The notes under the pieces are model-generated. The model made no database searches. It was not told the DNA's origin and saw only the letters and a list, made by a program, of their open reading frames with translations. Position numbers and translations under genes: made by a program. DNA of 64,000 nt from Lactifluus volemus (Eukaryota > Basidiomycota > Agaricomycetes > Russulales > Russulaceae), in contig WTXI01000002.1 of the NCBI GenBank assembly GCA_022376515.1, positions 1,612,001-1,676,000 of the forward strand, given 5' to 3'. Below, in pieces: positions 15,430 through 26,484 of the stretch; within the stretch, counting starts at the first letter, position 1, and the number at the start of each line of letters is the position of its first letter.

Positions 15430-15640
15430 GGTGGTTTTTTCATGAACCCCACAAGCGTTTCAATTAAACTGGGCCTCCCGTGTGATGACGGCAAAGTTCT
15501 CATATATCAGTTAATAGCACGAAAACTCTGCGAATGAGGTGGGGTTAATGCGATTATGTAGATGAAACTATGTAGCTGGTATAGCGTTGATTACGTAGGG
15601 TGAGAGAGCTGATTCTATAAGTACCTGCTCAAAAGACTAG

Positions 15641-17403
15641 TTAAATTTTCGTCACAAGCCGCACACGTCTTTGATCTCCTTTCCAGTCTTCCGCGAACTC
15701 GTTCAGTTGTTGGAGTTCGAGTTGAAGCTTCTTCTGGACAGTTACCGAGTTTGCAAGCATCATGAAGGACAATTCGGTGTCCAAATGTGCCGAGCGCGAG
15801 TTAAGGTTCGTAGAGCCAAAAAGTGTAAGGACAGGTAGAGATTCGGCGGTTGGGGAAAGCCAAATACCTGCAATAGACATATTAGACATTCTATCTCGAC
15901 AAAAAAGCGGAAACCGGAGCGGACCCTTTGCGTGGTAGGTCCAGCCGTGTCTGTTCCATTCCTTGAGCTCCAGCGACCCAGAAATGGACTGTGTGTCAAG
16001 GTTCGAGGTCTTGAGGCACGAACAGCTGCCATGAATTGTTGCTCGAGGCGTGTATAAGCTTCTGGCAGACGACTAGATATTCCTTTGGAGCCGTAGAAAC
16101 CGTTCGCCTAAAGATGATGACGGTGAGTTGTTGGTCAATGTAGATAGAGAATAAATGTGTACTCTGGGACTAGCGCAGATGATATGGGTAGGGACATGCG
16201 AGCGAAGAATTAGGTCCTTGTATGACTTGAAGAGTCCAAAATAGCCAGTAGTCAAACTCAACAGTGGGTGGAAGTTTTGCGTCGCACGTCGAGAGTCAAC
16301 GGCCTCCAGGTGATAGAAAAGCTGCCGTAAGCATTCCTCTTCCTCTCGAATGTTGAATTGCCCAGCCTGAATGACAGGAAATATCACTACAGAGTCTTCT
16401 CTCTGAAGCCGCTCTTGGATATTGCCACCTTTGCATTATAACGACGTTGAAGGTTGGAAAGCGCTAGCCCAGCATGGGACTCGATGTGCTGTGGGTGACT
16501 TGATGATGAATGAGGCCAATGGAGTACAGGATGCGGGTTGCCTGGTATTGGGAGGGGAGTAATTCGTAAGAGAAAGAAGACGCAGTTTTCAAAAAGTCAA
16601 AGCAATAACTCGATAATTCTGGTGCTGATGAAAAGAGTAAGTAGCGGTCTTGCCGGTCGGTGAAATACGATTTGTTCAAATTGGCACTGGATAGTAGGTC
16701 AGCACCGATAGGTCAGGCATTAACAAGCAAGGAAAGCTAGTGACCCGCTGATCATGATGCTGTCGTCGGCGCCATATATTTTGGCATGCCACGTTCCAAA
16801 GCCCTCGTTGAACGCGGAGGAATGAGGTTAGAAAAGACACCCTTGAGCTTTGGGCTCCGAAAGAGCGAGATATGGCATCGGTCTGGAAAGTCTTTGAGTA
16901 GAGGCACGAGGAGAGCAGCGGTTGAGGTCGATCCAGGTCTTGTTGACCGGTTGAAATCTAATTGTATATAGATGTGAAGCGACTTTTTGGTATGCAACGT
17001 GTCGCGTATGATTTCTATCTGACAGGGTGAGACCTGACAAGAGTAAATTACCGATCTGAAGCTCGCTCACCAGTTTCGTCTCTGTCGATCCAATATAAAG
17101 AGACGAGATGAATATTCGTCTCTCTGCGCCTCGTATCAAATCCTAGCGTAGAGCGGTCATTACAAGTGATGAGAAATGATGTTATTCAATGTCTCACGAT
17201 CAACTTTGTGTAGAATTCAGCCGGACTAGATAGGATGTGTATCTTCTCGATGATAGAGAGAAAGACGGCTGAGTCTGCGCCAACGATGATGCAAAGTTTT
17301 GAATACTTGAATATTGCGCAATATTGGAGAAGTAACGCCGAATGTAAGTTGGTCTGGGAGGCTGAAAGGCATGCCAGCGACAACGAAAGGCAAGGCCAAT
17401 CAT
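15641..17403 (-). CDS. PGS1: Phosphatidylglycerophosphate synthase PGS1 (two apparent 1-nt deletions)
   Basis: CDP-diacylglycerol-glycerol-3-phosphate 3-phosphatidyltransferase of the mitochondrial inner membrane, first step of cardiolipin synthesis. The N-terminus from the ATG at 17403 (MIGLAFRCRWHAFQPPRP) is Arg-rich with no acidic residue at first, fitting a mitochondrial presequence. Then come SSPAEFYTKLIDLIRGAERR and IFISSLYIGSTETKL. The first phospholipase-D motif is TWHAKIYGADDSIMISGAN (HxKx4D, near 16750-16790), the second is GWTYHAKGIWLSP near 15860-15945, spliced inside the motif. GSTNLNSRSAHLDTELSF near 15800 is the family's C-terminal signature. Single bases seem to be missing near 17249 and near 16812, each in the middle of a conserved segment. 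The longer reading upstream starts with GTG, so I chose the first ATG. A TATATATT run near 17535 could be its promoter. Confidence 0.92.
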
Positions 17404-17858
17404 TGGAGGCGAGGTGCAGAAAAGCCGCTCTGGCTTTTTATGCACTAAACCTAAAAGCGTCTAGCTCACTCTCTCCGTCTTCCTGACACTCCCCTCTACC
17501 TCCAGCCTCCTCCAGCCTACCTCGTCGTGAGCCGCTGTATATATTTGGCTTAATTTTGTAATACTAACGATATGTCAGTGCCGGACACCGACCACCGAAC
17601 AAGTGTTCCGTCGTTCCGTCGGAACGGATTCCGGACTTCGGCAGTAGCAACACCTTGTCTGTCATGCACCACCATCAATAACCATCTTGCCAACTTGCAC
17701 ATTTTCTCATGAGTGTCTCCGAGAGGTTTTTTTCTCTTCCTCTTGGCATTCTTATAATGCCACTTCACAAGTTTTCTTCAGAAACTCTCTCAACTATTTC
17801 TTCGTCGTGCCTTCCACCTGGTTTTCTCGTCTTCTCCGGTTGGACAGGAAGAGAAACA
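17404..17858. promoter_or_regulatory. Divergent promoter region between PGS1 and the RING protein gene
   Basis: The 455 bp lie between outward-facing starts. GTATATATTTGG at about 17535 is the only TATA-like run. A CT-rich stretch (CCCTCTACCTCCAGCCTCCTCC) at about 17490-17515 and TTTTCTT-rich DNA before 17859 are typical of fungal promoters. No gene is recognised. Confidence 0.35.
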
Positions 17859-20109
17859 ATGTCCAGTCAGATAATATCCCCTTCCTTGGTCTACGGCACA
17901 GATGGGGATCCCCCCATGGCGCACATGGCCACCCCCCCGCCTTCATTCTACTACCCTGGCCTTGGTCCTTTTTCGCATCTGGATACGTTGTTTCTCTCTT
18001 TGCAATGGTGAGATACATTGCTATTCATACCGCCATCGATTCATTTCCCCCTCCCAGGCTCTCCTTTTGAATCGTATTCAGAACATTGTCGCGCCAAGTC
18101 GGCGACCGCTACCTCACCGTACACGGTCTACCCCACCTCAGAAAGCCGCTGGTCTTTCTTCCGCCTAATTCTTCCCTCCATTTTCCCCTTAGATTTGTCA
18201 TCCACCTACTCCAGAACCGTTCTACGATTGCCAACGATGTACTTCATCCTCAAGTCGCTTCTTCTCTGGACAATTTTGTTGTTACAAGCCGTAACAGCTT
18301 CCCTCCTTTCTCCTGGAAGCCACTTCTGTTACTAGATGATTGGGCTTCTCGAAAGGAAATGGACGAGATTTGCTGGTTCACATTCCGAGCCATATGCGGA
18401 GCATTATGCGTCGGTGCTCTTACCAGGGGGCTAGAAGGTGTTGGGTCCACAAATGCATCGCCGTTCAACCTGGTTTGTTCATTACCATTCTATCGCATTC
18501 CAGCCTTTCATGACCATTTTCCAGTTTGGCTACTCCTTCCTACTGCATTTTTACTCTTCGACTTTGACCCATCAGGTGAAGCCAGAAGGACTGCCCTCCC
18601 GACCAGATGTGAATGTTATATTTACGATCTTCATGCCCTTGTTTCAGGTAAGAGGCATTTGTAAACAGCAAAACGCGGTTGACATTGGCGCAGCTTTCGA
18701 TGATCCACTTTCTTGGAGCAAAACAGAGCTGGTCTAGTCAGCGTCTAATCCCAACGACCATCTGCTCAGTGCTGACACTCGCTCACTTCCACTTTGTTCT
18801 TTGGTCCTCGCCGTCTTCGTATCCCTTGCTCAACTACGTGACCTGCATCTTTGAATCATTGCTTCTTCTCGTAATTCTGCTCGCATTTACCCTCAATGTA
18901 CTCACCCAACTACTGCTGGAGGGTTCCATCACTCACCTGTTCATCGGACATGCCCCGTCACTGATGCCGAAATGGGACGATGATTTTTCCATCGTACTAC
19001 TCCGCCTTGGTGTCGCCAGCTTGGAAGCAACGAGCGTCGCTGGATTTGGCAATGAAGTCAGCAGTATCTCTCTTACTGACACCGAGAAGCCGTCAAGCCC
19101 AAGGTGCAATACGGTCAAGTTGAGATGAATTGTTCTGGCGTAGTATCCGTTACGCACATGATCGAAGACCATGAAGGCCGCCGCACCAGAAAGGATGGCT
19201 TTGCCAACGAGGTCAAGTTAGTCAAGGTCGGCTCTTCTCAAAGCGACCCTGTGGTTGATACAACATGGTTCACGGAGTTCAAGAGATTTGGTTACGCATT
19301 CTCCAGGTTCGCCATCGGATGTTGCCGGATGGTAGGACGAATTCTGCGTGGACAACCCGCATTCTTTCAACCGACGGTAACCTCCAGCGGGCAGACTCAG
19401 AAACCTAGCGCGCAAGTCTCCCGAGAAGGCGGAATTAAAACTGCTGATCCTGACCAACGCGATGTTTACGAGCGTTTCCTCTCTGGCGAGATGCTCAGCG
19501 ACGATGAAGATGACTTTTCCCCCTCAATACCTCAGTACGATGACGATGACGACGACGCAGCAAGTGACACACCAGACGAGGAGGTTGATACCCAGGCTCT
19601 CCTCAGTGAACTTTCTACAGCTACTACATCATACACTTCCGCACCAATGCTACTTGCTCACATAATGGACACATCGTCTTCGCCACTAACGCGCCGAAGG
19701 TATAGGGGCCTTGTTTCGCGTCAAGAAGAAGTCGCTTATTCCGAGCAAAGTGAGTTGGAGGCGATTTTAAGTGCCACCAGGGCCAATGCAAGCCGGAGAG
19801 ATCCTCCAACCAACGATTCTCGAAGAAATTGCGTGATATGTACAGTTGAGGAACGGCAGATTGTTTTCTGGCCCTGCCGGTGAGTCTCCCTATCTTGCTG
19901 TTCTTAGCTTGAAGGTTTGTCTTACTTGTATGCCAGGTGTCTAGCACTGTGCGACGACTGTCGGCAAAACCTTGCGTCCCGCCTCTCGGCATCGAAGCAT
20001 ACATGCCCGTGTTGCCGTCAACCGTGAGCTCTTGATTTCCTTGCCCTGTGTCTCGAAAATTGACCGTCTAAATAGCGTTGAGGGCTTCTCTAGGATATAT
20101 AATCCTTGA
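17859..20109 (+). CDS. Multi-pass membrane RING E3 ligase, Asi1/Asi3-like (two apparent 1-nt deletions)
   Basis: Probably an inner nuclear membrane or ER ubiquitin ligase. The ATG at 17859 starts MSSQIISPSLVYG; several hydrophobic segments follow (MYFILKSLLLWTILLLQ, ICGALCVGAL, GYSFLLHFYSS, IFESLLLLVILLAFTLNVL), then a cytosolic acidic region and a C-terminal RING: NCVICTVEERQIVFWPCR, an intron (19881-19937), then CLALCDDCRQNLASR and TCPCCRQP. Reading straight on gives a stop after RQP, but a GT at 20034 and AG at 20075 add a last exon of 34 nt ending VEGFSRIYNP, a tail I associate with this family. Frame changes near 18100 and between 19086 and 19103 need one extra base each. The exact exon borders of the N-terminal half are uncertain. 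In yeast, Asi proteins degrade mislocalised membrane proteins; substrate here is unknown. Confidence 0.82.
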
Positions 20110-21788
20110 TGAGCATCGGACACTCAACCAATTTGTGTATGATAAAACCTCATTACAGGCGTCTATGCTACATAGCTTCAAGTCGTATTCATGACTCTTT
20201 TGCCACGTGTTGCAATATCGATATGATATAACTTGTAGGTACGTCTCGATGATCGCGAAGAAATTGCACAGGCCGCGCATGCTCCATACATTTTTCATAC
20301 AGGATCATGATGTAGTCGTTAATTTAAATGTATAATCTGGCCCTCATCATCGATGCCGCGCAGGTCAGGCGTATAGTGGGTGAAACTGGCAATCCAGCGG
20401 TCATTCTATGAGTTTTGGAATTATAATATCCGCTCTCTGACCACCAATAATGATCCTCAATGCCGTTGTATTACCTCCCACCTCCCACAAGCTAATCCCG
20501 AGATGTTAATTCATTCTACATTGCACTGTTCGAGGCATTCATTTGGTCCTAGTTCTGGTACCTGTCTGTTCATAATAGTCATATGAAATTTTTGGATTCG
20601 CTCGCTCCTGGAAAAAGGCTACCTCAGGCTCCGACTAGAACCTGAATTTAGTGCCCTCACTCTAAACGAGTCTAATACAGGTACAAAATCTTGCCGCCGA
20701 CAATGAAAACACTGAAAAAACAAAAGCAGAGGAATCTCAAGATCGTTAAGGGTTCATTTCGTACTTTGGCTGAGGGTCGAGGATGGATCAACGTTCAACC
20801 CGACCTCCGGCTATTGCTCACCGAGCTCACCGCAATGGCAGAGCAACCTCCAAGTCGAAGATCGGTGGTTCGCTCCTTGTTTCGACCAATCCTCGTGCGA
20901 ATTGTATCTTATCGTTTCATCGTACAGTGGGCCCGGCAACCGGTCATCTCTGGACTTTTCCCTCGTGTGCGCTGTCATTCGAATTCGAAACGCTCACCCT
21001 CCACCCGACTTTTGCGTGTCCTCAATTCGTAGGAAACTTATCGATACGCTGTCCTTTTCGGATATGCTTGTTTTTCATTCACGAGGACACGAGGGATAAA
21101 TTACTTGTGAAACCTGATGCAAACAGTGATAAGCGGAGATCCGAGCAAGACAAGGGGGGAGAATTTCGCCATGGAACCCATTTAATTCTAACAGAACAAT
21201 CCAAGCAGGTAGTACTAGTATTCATGCTCACCTGTTGTATACCAGCATCTTGGCTGAGACATACTTCCGTGGACACCTATCGGGTAATATCGGAGTTTAC
21301 GTTCTGCTCCTGTACGCACGCAGGTAACGTCAACAAGAGACAGAGTTACTGTATTCGCCACTCTTCCTCGGGTGATACGTAAACTAGCAACAGAATCTCA
21401 CGAGACGGCCAAGGACAGGGTATCCCGGTCGAAACGGCACACACAGTAGTTGACGACGTACCTTCGTCTTCCGAACGGACATTCTTGGATGACGATGGCT
21501 GAGAGTGCAGGGTGAGACATGAGCCGATCTACCCGATCTTGTTGGGGCACGTTCGGTTTCGGGTTCAAAGTTCGCTGTGCCTTACTGTAAATGAAGACAA
21601 CAAGGGCTTAGGGGAACCCCTCTGTTCACGCTGGTGGAAGATTTCACGGAGATTTGAATGGATTGTACTACAGCAGTCCTTACAGCGTATCATCAGAAGA
21701 GTCCGTGTCTGACAAACACCGGGCCGCATATAGTTTTGCGCCGTGCGCCTCGGACGTAACCTTGGCTTTTTCTGTGACAACGACAAGA
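20110..21788. other. Long stretch without a recognised gene
   Basis: Between the RING gene and the DUF7704 gene. The longest open frame is listed separately at 20783-21382. The rest shows short, unrelated open frames with no recognisable domain. I see no RNA gene or clear repeat. Confidence 0.4.
20783..21382 (+). CDS. Open frame of 199 codons, doubtful gene
   Basis: An ATG at 20783 opens 199 codons without interruption. The product is rich in Arg, Ser, Thr, His and Cys, has no hydrophobic or low-complexity pattern, and resembles nothing I know. Another frame is also open over the first 250 bp, so composition does not favour this one clearly. It stands alone in 1.7 kb without other genes. It may be chance, a lineage-specific gene, or an exon of something I cannot see. 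Confidence 0.2.
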   Translation: MDQRSTRPPAIAHRAHRNGRATSKSKIGGSLLVSTNPRANCILSFHRTVGPATGHLWTFPSCALSFEFETLTLHPTFACPQFVGNLSIRCPFRICLFFIHEDTRDKLLVKPDANSDKRRSEQDKGGEFRHGTHLILTEQSKQVVLVFMLTCCIPASWLRHTSVDTYRVISEFTFCSCTHAGNVNKRQSYCIRHSSSGDT

Positions 21789-22614
21789 ATGTCGGATTTC
21801 CCTGCATTGCCTGGAGCGTACAAGGCGCTCTTCTTATACATAGAACCGGGTATCATCTAATCATGATATGCTCTTTTGATTCTTTGAAATTTGACCGAGC
21901 TCCGTATGGGCAGCTTCAACCATTCTCCCGGCTCTTCTCATCTGGTTCACACCTGGCGCCTCCTGGTTCCACCACGAGTTGATACCGGCACCACCACAAG
22001 AGCCAGTCGTTAGCCTAGAGGCCCGCACTCGCATGGCGATCTGGCAGCTGGGAAACTGTGCGTTCAGAGTGACCGTTTCGCGCCTTTCTCACGGACTGAC
22101 TGCCACAGGCTATCTGCTGCTGGGGATGCTCTCGTCCCTAGTCTTCCGCGCCATAAGAGACGCACTACCCGGTAATCCTGCTGCGCAGGAGCGCATTCTG
22201 GGAGCGAGTCTGTTGGCAATGGCAATAGCAGATGTGAGCTAGCCTGCGCGATGATGATGATGATGAGAACTCACGAATCGAATCGCTAACTTTTTAGGCA
22301 ACTCAGTAAGATGCTCGTGCAACAAGATTTTCTAACCCACGTGTTCTTACAAGTACTTGCGTCAGCATTGCCGCAAGTTTCATAGGCCTTCCAGATCCCT
22401 CAAATATCATCCAGAACTCTGGAATCCTACGACACATGGCAACATTTCATTTGTCATAATTCTGTTGCTTTTCAGGTGTGTTCAGAGGCTCTTTGAAGAG
22501 CGGCTGTGCAGACTCATATACATCTCCCAGAGTTGCGTGGTTTTGGGGCATTGGGCGTACGAGGTACTATTTCGGGCAGCGATCGAGCGAGAGAGTAAAG
22601 ACCGCGTAGAATGA
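21789..22614 (+). CDS. DUF7704-type small membrane protein
   Basis: Function unknown. The ATG at 21789 opens MSDFPALPGAYKALFLYIEP, the family's N-terminal segment. An intron (GGGTAT donor, GGGCAG acceptor at about 21914) leads to STILPALLIWFTPGASWFHH. The next intron lies between QLGNC and YLLLGMLSSLVFRAIRD; the exon continues GNPAAQERILGASLLAMAIAD. The last recognisable part is PELWNPTTHGNISFVIILLLF near 22410-22475. Three to four hydrophobic segments predict a multi-pass membrane protein of about 160-190 residues. The tail after 22475 and the short exon before PELWNP are not certain. The family name comes from the overall pattern; it gives no function. Confidence 0.68.
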
Positions 22615-22785
22615 GTCTTGCTATGAAATAAGGCGCCAAGTTGATCGGTGTATGATATGTGTGATTATCTTGGCATCGATGATCTATTTGTACTGTATAT
22701 CAAGCGAGGCTAGCCCAGGAAGGCCCCCGGTCACTCCTGGTTCCTTTTTTCTGCGTTAGCCCCCAGGTACCCTTGTCTTTGGACG

Positions 22786-24091
22786 ATGGCCAATGCGAGC
22801 ACTAGCACGCACGCACAATTGCAGGCTGGCAAGAGCATGCAACCTCTCATCGCCCAAGGCGACTGGACCAAAAACCTCGTTCAACTCGCCAAGACAGCGG
22901 AACTCAAGTAAGTTCGGAGACACTTTGCACTGGAGGTTTGTGTGGTTGGAGGAGCTATATCGCCACCTACGTTGCCAATCAGAGGGATGGTGGAGAGAGA
23001 AGAGAAGAGAAGAGCTGGCCGTGGTTTTTCATTTTGGCCTATTTTTTTTTTTTTTTTTCGATTCACAAACCATCTCAATAGTTGTATTCGGACGGCGAAA
23101 CTGACCACGGCCGCCACTCTATAGGAAATACGCCCTCACGCTACAACTACAGACCGCGCACATACTGTCGGCGCACGCTACCCTGGAACAGAAAATGAGG
23201 TCGATACAGGACCTCAAAGAACAGAAAAACAAGTAGGTTTTGTGGGATCGCGTTTGGGATCTCCGAAAAAGCCCAAACTATCAGCTTCTCCCTCTCTCCC
23301 CCTTCTGCCGTGTGCTTGGTTCTGGTTCAACCGTCTCATCGGATGTATATCACAGGCTTGATAGCGAACGCGCGCGGCTACTGAATTGCCTGAGAGAGGT
23401 GTGTTTCGGTTTGTTTCACCTTGAACGTTATCTCCACAGTTGAGGGTTTTAGACCTTTTCTGTCCGTGTAATGATCTACCGAGGTCTGACAGCTCGGCTC
23501 ATGTTACATTTTACCAGGTGAACGAGGATCGTGACAAGGTATGCGACGATCCACCGGTCGACCACAGGCCAGTTGGGGATCTCACTGCTGACGACTACAC
23601 CTTTGAGAGTAGACGGACATGATGGAGGCTCAGCTCAATAATGAGTACGTTCCCACACCTCGTGATCAACGTAGTGTGCCCTCTGATCTTAGGCTCATCA
23701 GGTGCGCCGAGCTCCGGGCACGGATACAACAAATTACGGATGGCGAGTACGCCAGCGCGAAACGTGACGTGGATGGGCTTCGTGCCGAGCTCGGGCAGCC
23801 GCCGCTACCCAGCTTGCAGGCGACGCTCGAAGAAAAATCACAACAGTATGCCCCGCCGAGCCCTCGCAATGGGGGGGCACTTACTCATAAAGCCGTGCGA
23901 GCAACAGGTACTTGCAAGAGCGTCGCCTTGGTGTTGAACAGCCCAACAAGCGCCCGGCGGAAGAGATGCTGTTGGATGGTACACCTGCGTCAAGCGCAAA
24001 ACGTCCGCGCGGGCGACCGAAAGGGAGCAAAAACCGGGGTAGTAAGGTACCTGGCGGTGGCGGGCAAACCCTCGAGGCGGTCGCTGCGTAA
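22786..24091 (+). CDS. Coiled-coil protein with an AT-hook-like tail, unknown function
   Basis: Not a family I can name. Seven exons join into one frame from the ATG at 22786: MANASTSTHAQLQAGKSMQP ..., then KKYALTLQLQTAHILSAH, LDSERARLLNCLREVNEDRDK, TDMMEAQLNNECAELRARIQQ, and YLQERRLGVEQPNKRPAEEM. Long helices rich in Glu, Lys, Arg, Leu and Gln indicate coiled coil over roughly residues 45-170. Near the end AKRPRGRPKGSKNRGSK contains an RGRP core with basic flanks, the AT-hook pattern that binds the minor groove of AT-rich DNA, followed by GGGG and a stop at 24091. The intron at about 22910-23124 holds an 18-T run. I infer a nuclear protein, perhaps a chromatin-bound dimer. No frameshift is seen. 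Confidence 0.75.
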
Positions 24092-25095
24092 AATATGGAG
24101 GTTGTGGGTGGTGGCACCTCTTTTTGGCGACGCGAGGCTACGACTAGGACTCGGAACCTTGGGGCGCTCTACGTTATCTCTTAAGTGAATTGACCTGATT
24201 TACAGTTGGTTGTGATGCTTTCTTCGGTGGAGAGCCGACTATCGAAGCGAGTGATTCCCACCAAGACTAGTACTATTTTTCTTACCACCTTGTCTTGCTT
24301 TCTTTCATGTATGTTGTATTGGTAGCATTCCATTCAGTCGATCGACGGGATTAGCGTAGCTGAGTTCTGACGAAGAAGTTAATCATCATGCATCATCATT
24401 GTGAGCATGTGACGACTTGACAACGTCGGTCACCATTCGCAGCTGATCCTGGAAATGAATTACAGAGGGTGATAGAGTACATTAACAATCAAATCACGAA
24501 GGTTACACATGAGAGGATTCATCCTGGATATGACTGATATGCTGCTTTGTCATCGTGTAATCATGTTCGGACGAACGAAGGAATGGGCGCGGTGAAGATA
24601 CCAAATCAGGTGACGAATAACGAATTGCGAATAGAGACGACGTGGAGCGAGTAAAAATAATACGAACTGCGATTTACTGCGGTAGAGCACAGGACTGATA
24701 GGACAGTGATGAGCGCGAAGCCGGACCCTACGTGGGTTCACGGCAGGCAGGTGGGCTGTTGAGGGGTGGATGGGGAAATTGATTAGTGTGTTGTATTAGG
24801 TAGAATCGGGTATCGGCTTGACCTTGTCATGCTCTATTAGTCGCGGAGTTTTGGAAAATACCTCAATACGGGTTTACCCGATTCAGAATCTGGGCCGATC
24901 TCACATGTGTGATCTCTGGGCAGGACAAACCGGCGGGGGGCACATTGTCAGCAAGCTGCCGGAATCCTAATTCAATTATTCCGTATTCCGAATACTGCAT
25001 CCCCTTGCACACCCACCCGTGGAACAGATATATAATACTCTCCTTTCCAATGCGATCCCGTATCCGACTTGGCTTTTCATCCCCCTCATCCAACA
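24092..25095. other. Intergenic stretch, cyclin promoter at its right end
   Basis: About 1 kb with only short open frames and no recognised protein. A TATATAAT run near 25028 lies about 65 bp upstream of the cyclin ATG and is a good core-promoter candidate. Long spacing is a common feature upstream of regulated cell-cycle genes, but nothing here proves it. Confidence 0.4.
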
Positions 25096-26175
25096 ATGAC
25101 TTATTCTCCGATCCACAAAGCTAGCCTCATTGATTCCTCCTCACATCCACCTGCTCTCCTAGAGCTCGTCGAACAAAAGTTGTCCCGTCCCATCATCGGT
25201 GAGCCATTTGCATCTAATCTGTTTTGCTTCATAGTCCTAAACACCGGCTTCAGAATATCTCATCGACTCTGTCGTCGAAACCGTTGACTTTGCTTTGGGT
25301 CGGCCTTCTCATTCTCGCCGGGTCGTTCCCTTTCAAGGCACTCTGAAGGATCTGCATTTACCGCCATGGTCAACAATGTCCTCGCTCGAGCTGAAGTAGA
25401 AGTGCCTGTCGTCTTGGCCACCCTCATCTATCTCAACAGGGCCAAGCCCCATCTCCACATCGCCCTCGAAGAGTGGGCTAACGAACGTGTATTCCTTGGC
25501 GCCCTCATCGTAGCAAGCAAAGTGAGCATCAGTCTAACCATCCTTGTTTGGTAATCGATACTGACTCGCGTCTCCTTAATAGTACTTGAATGACTCGTCT
25601 CTCAAAAACGTGCACTGGGCAGTTTGCACTGGTGTATTTGGCAAGCGCGATATCGGCCGGATCGAGCGCGAATTTCTTGACGTTCTCGACTTTGAGCTAA
25701 GCATAAGGGAGGAAGACCTCATGGTTCACCACGATGCCATCATGACTCTTGTATCACCTCGCCAGCTGTCACACACTATCCCCAACGCGCCTCTTCCCGA
25801 ATTGGATTACTCTTCCTCTTCTACTGAAGCGTCGCTCTCTCCTCCCACACCATCTACTCTCATTGAGGACCCCATGGCTATGGACCCTGACTTGAAAAAT
25901 GAAGATCATCGCCCCCCGTCCAACTCTACCAGGAGACGTACCCGGTTGTGCCTGTCCCTGCGTACGTTTCACAGCCACGAAACGACAAGAAACAGTCGCA
26001 GAACTCTACCTTGAGAATTCTTCGGTCATTTCCATTCTCCCGACCATTCTCTCACTCAACATCTTCATCATCAAATAACGAGTCACACCCACCATCACAT
26101 GGTGTCGCGCAGCAGGGACGGTGTCAATTGCTTCCACCATTTGCAGCGCAGCCATCGGCACAAGTTTATGCCTAG
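25096..26175 (+). CDS. PCL-type cyclin (Pho85-family cyclin; two apparent 1-nt deletions)
   Basis: A regulatory subunit of a Pho85/CDK5-like kinase. ATG 25096 starts MTYSPIHKASLIDSSSHPPA; after an intron (from 25200) the exon reads EYLIDSVVETVDFALGRPSH. The cyclin box follows: FTAMVNNVLARAEVEVPVV, LATLIYLNRAKPHLHI, EWANERVFLGALIVASKYLND, then NVHWAVCTGVFGKRDIGR and EREFLDVLDFELSI. The KY/LND and NREFLxxLDFxL patterns are typical of fungal PCL cyclins. One base seems missing near 25345-25352, where the frame changes before FTAMVN. A second is likely at the six-C run 25912-25917; with it the tail becomes LYQETYPVVPVPAYVSQPRN and ends at 26175, otherwise an unlikely Arg-rich tail stops at 26014. 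The tail is Ser/Pro-rich and may hold phosphorylation sites. Confidence 0.85.
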
Positions 26176-26484
26176 ATTCGAACCTTTTGCTGTCTCATTC
26201 TGTTTCACACGTACTAATTCACGAGCATTGATCGATTTTCTCACTCTTCTTCTACTATGCACATCTTTCGGCTACCTAATGGCATTTTCACTTACATCTA
26301 CGATTTCAAATATACACTTGACGAGATGACGAATCGAATGAGGCAATGACTGATGATGATGAATCGATGTGATTCATGTCGGCTTCCGGCACCGGCAACG
26401 GGTGAGTTAGGTTTCGGCATCGTTTTCCGAAGCAATCCGAGTCATCGTCAGCGTCATTATTCCTTTCCTACGCTCACGACAGCA

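Noticed and set aside
23041..23058. Long T-run as an element tail (poly-A of a retrotransposed copy on the minus strand)
   Set aside because: It sits in an intron without target-site duplication or an upstream coding copy.
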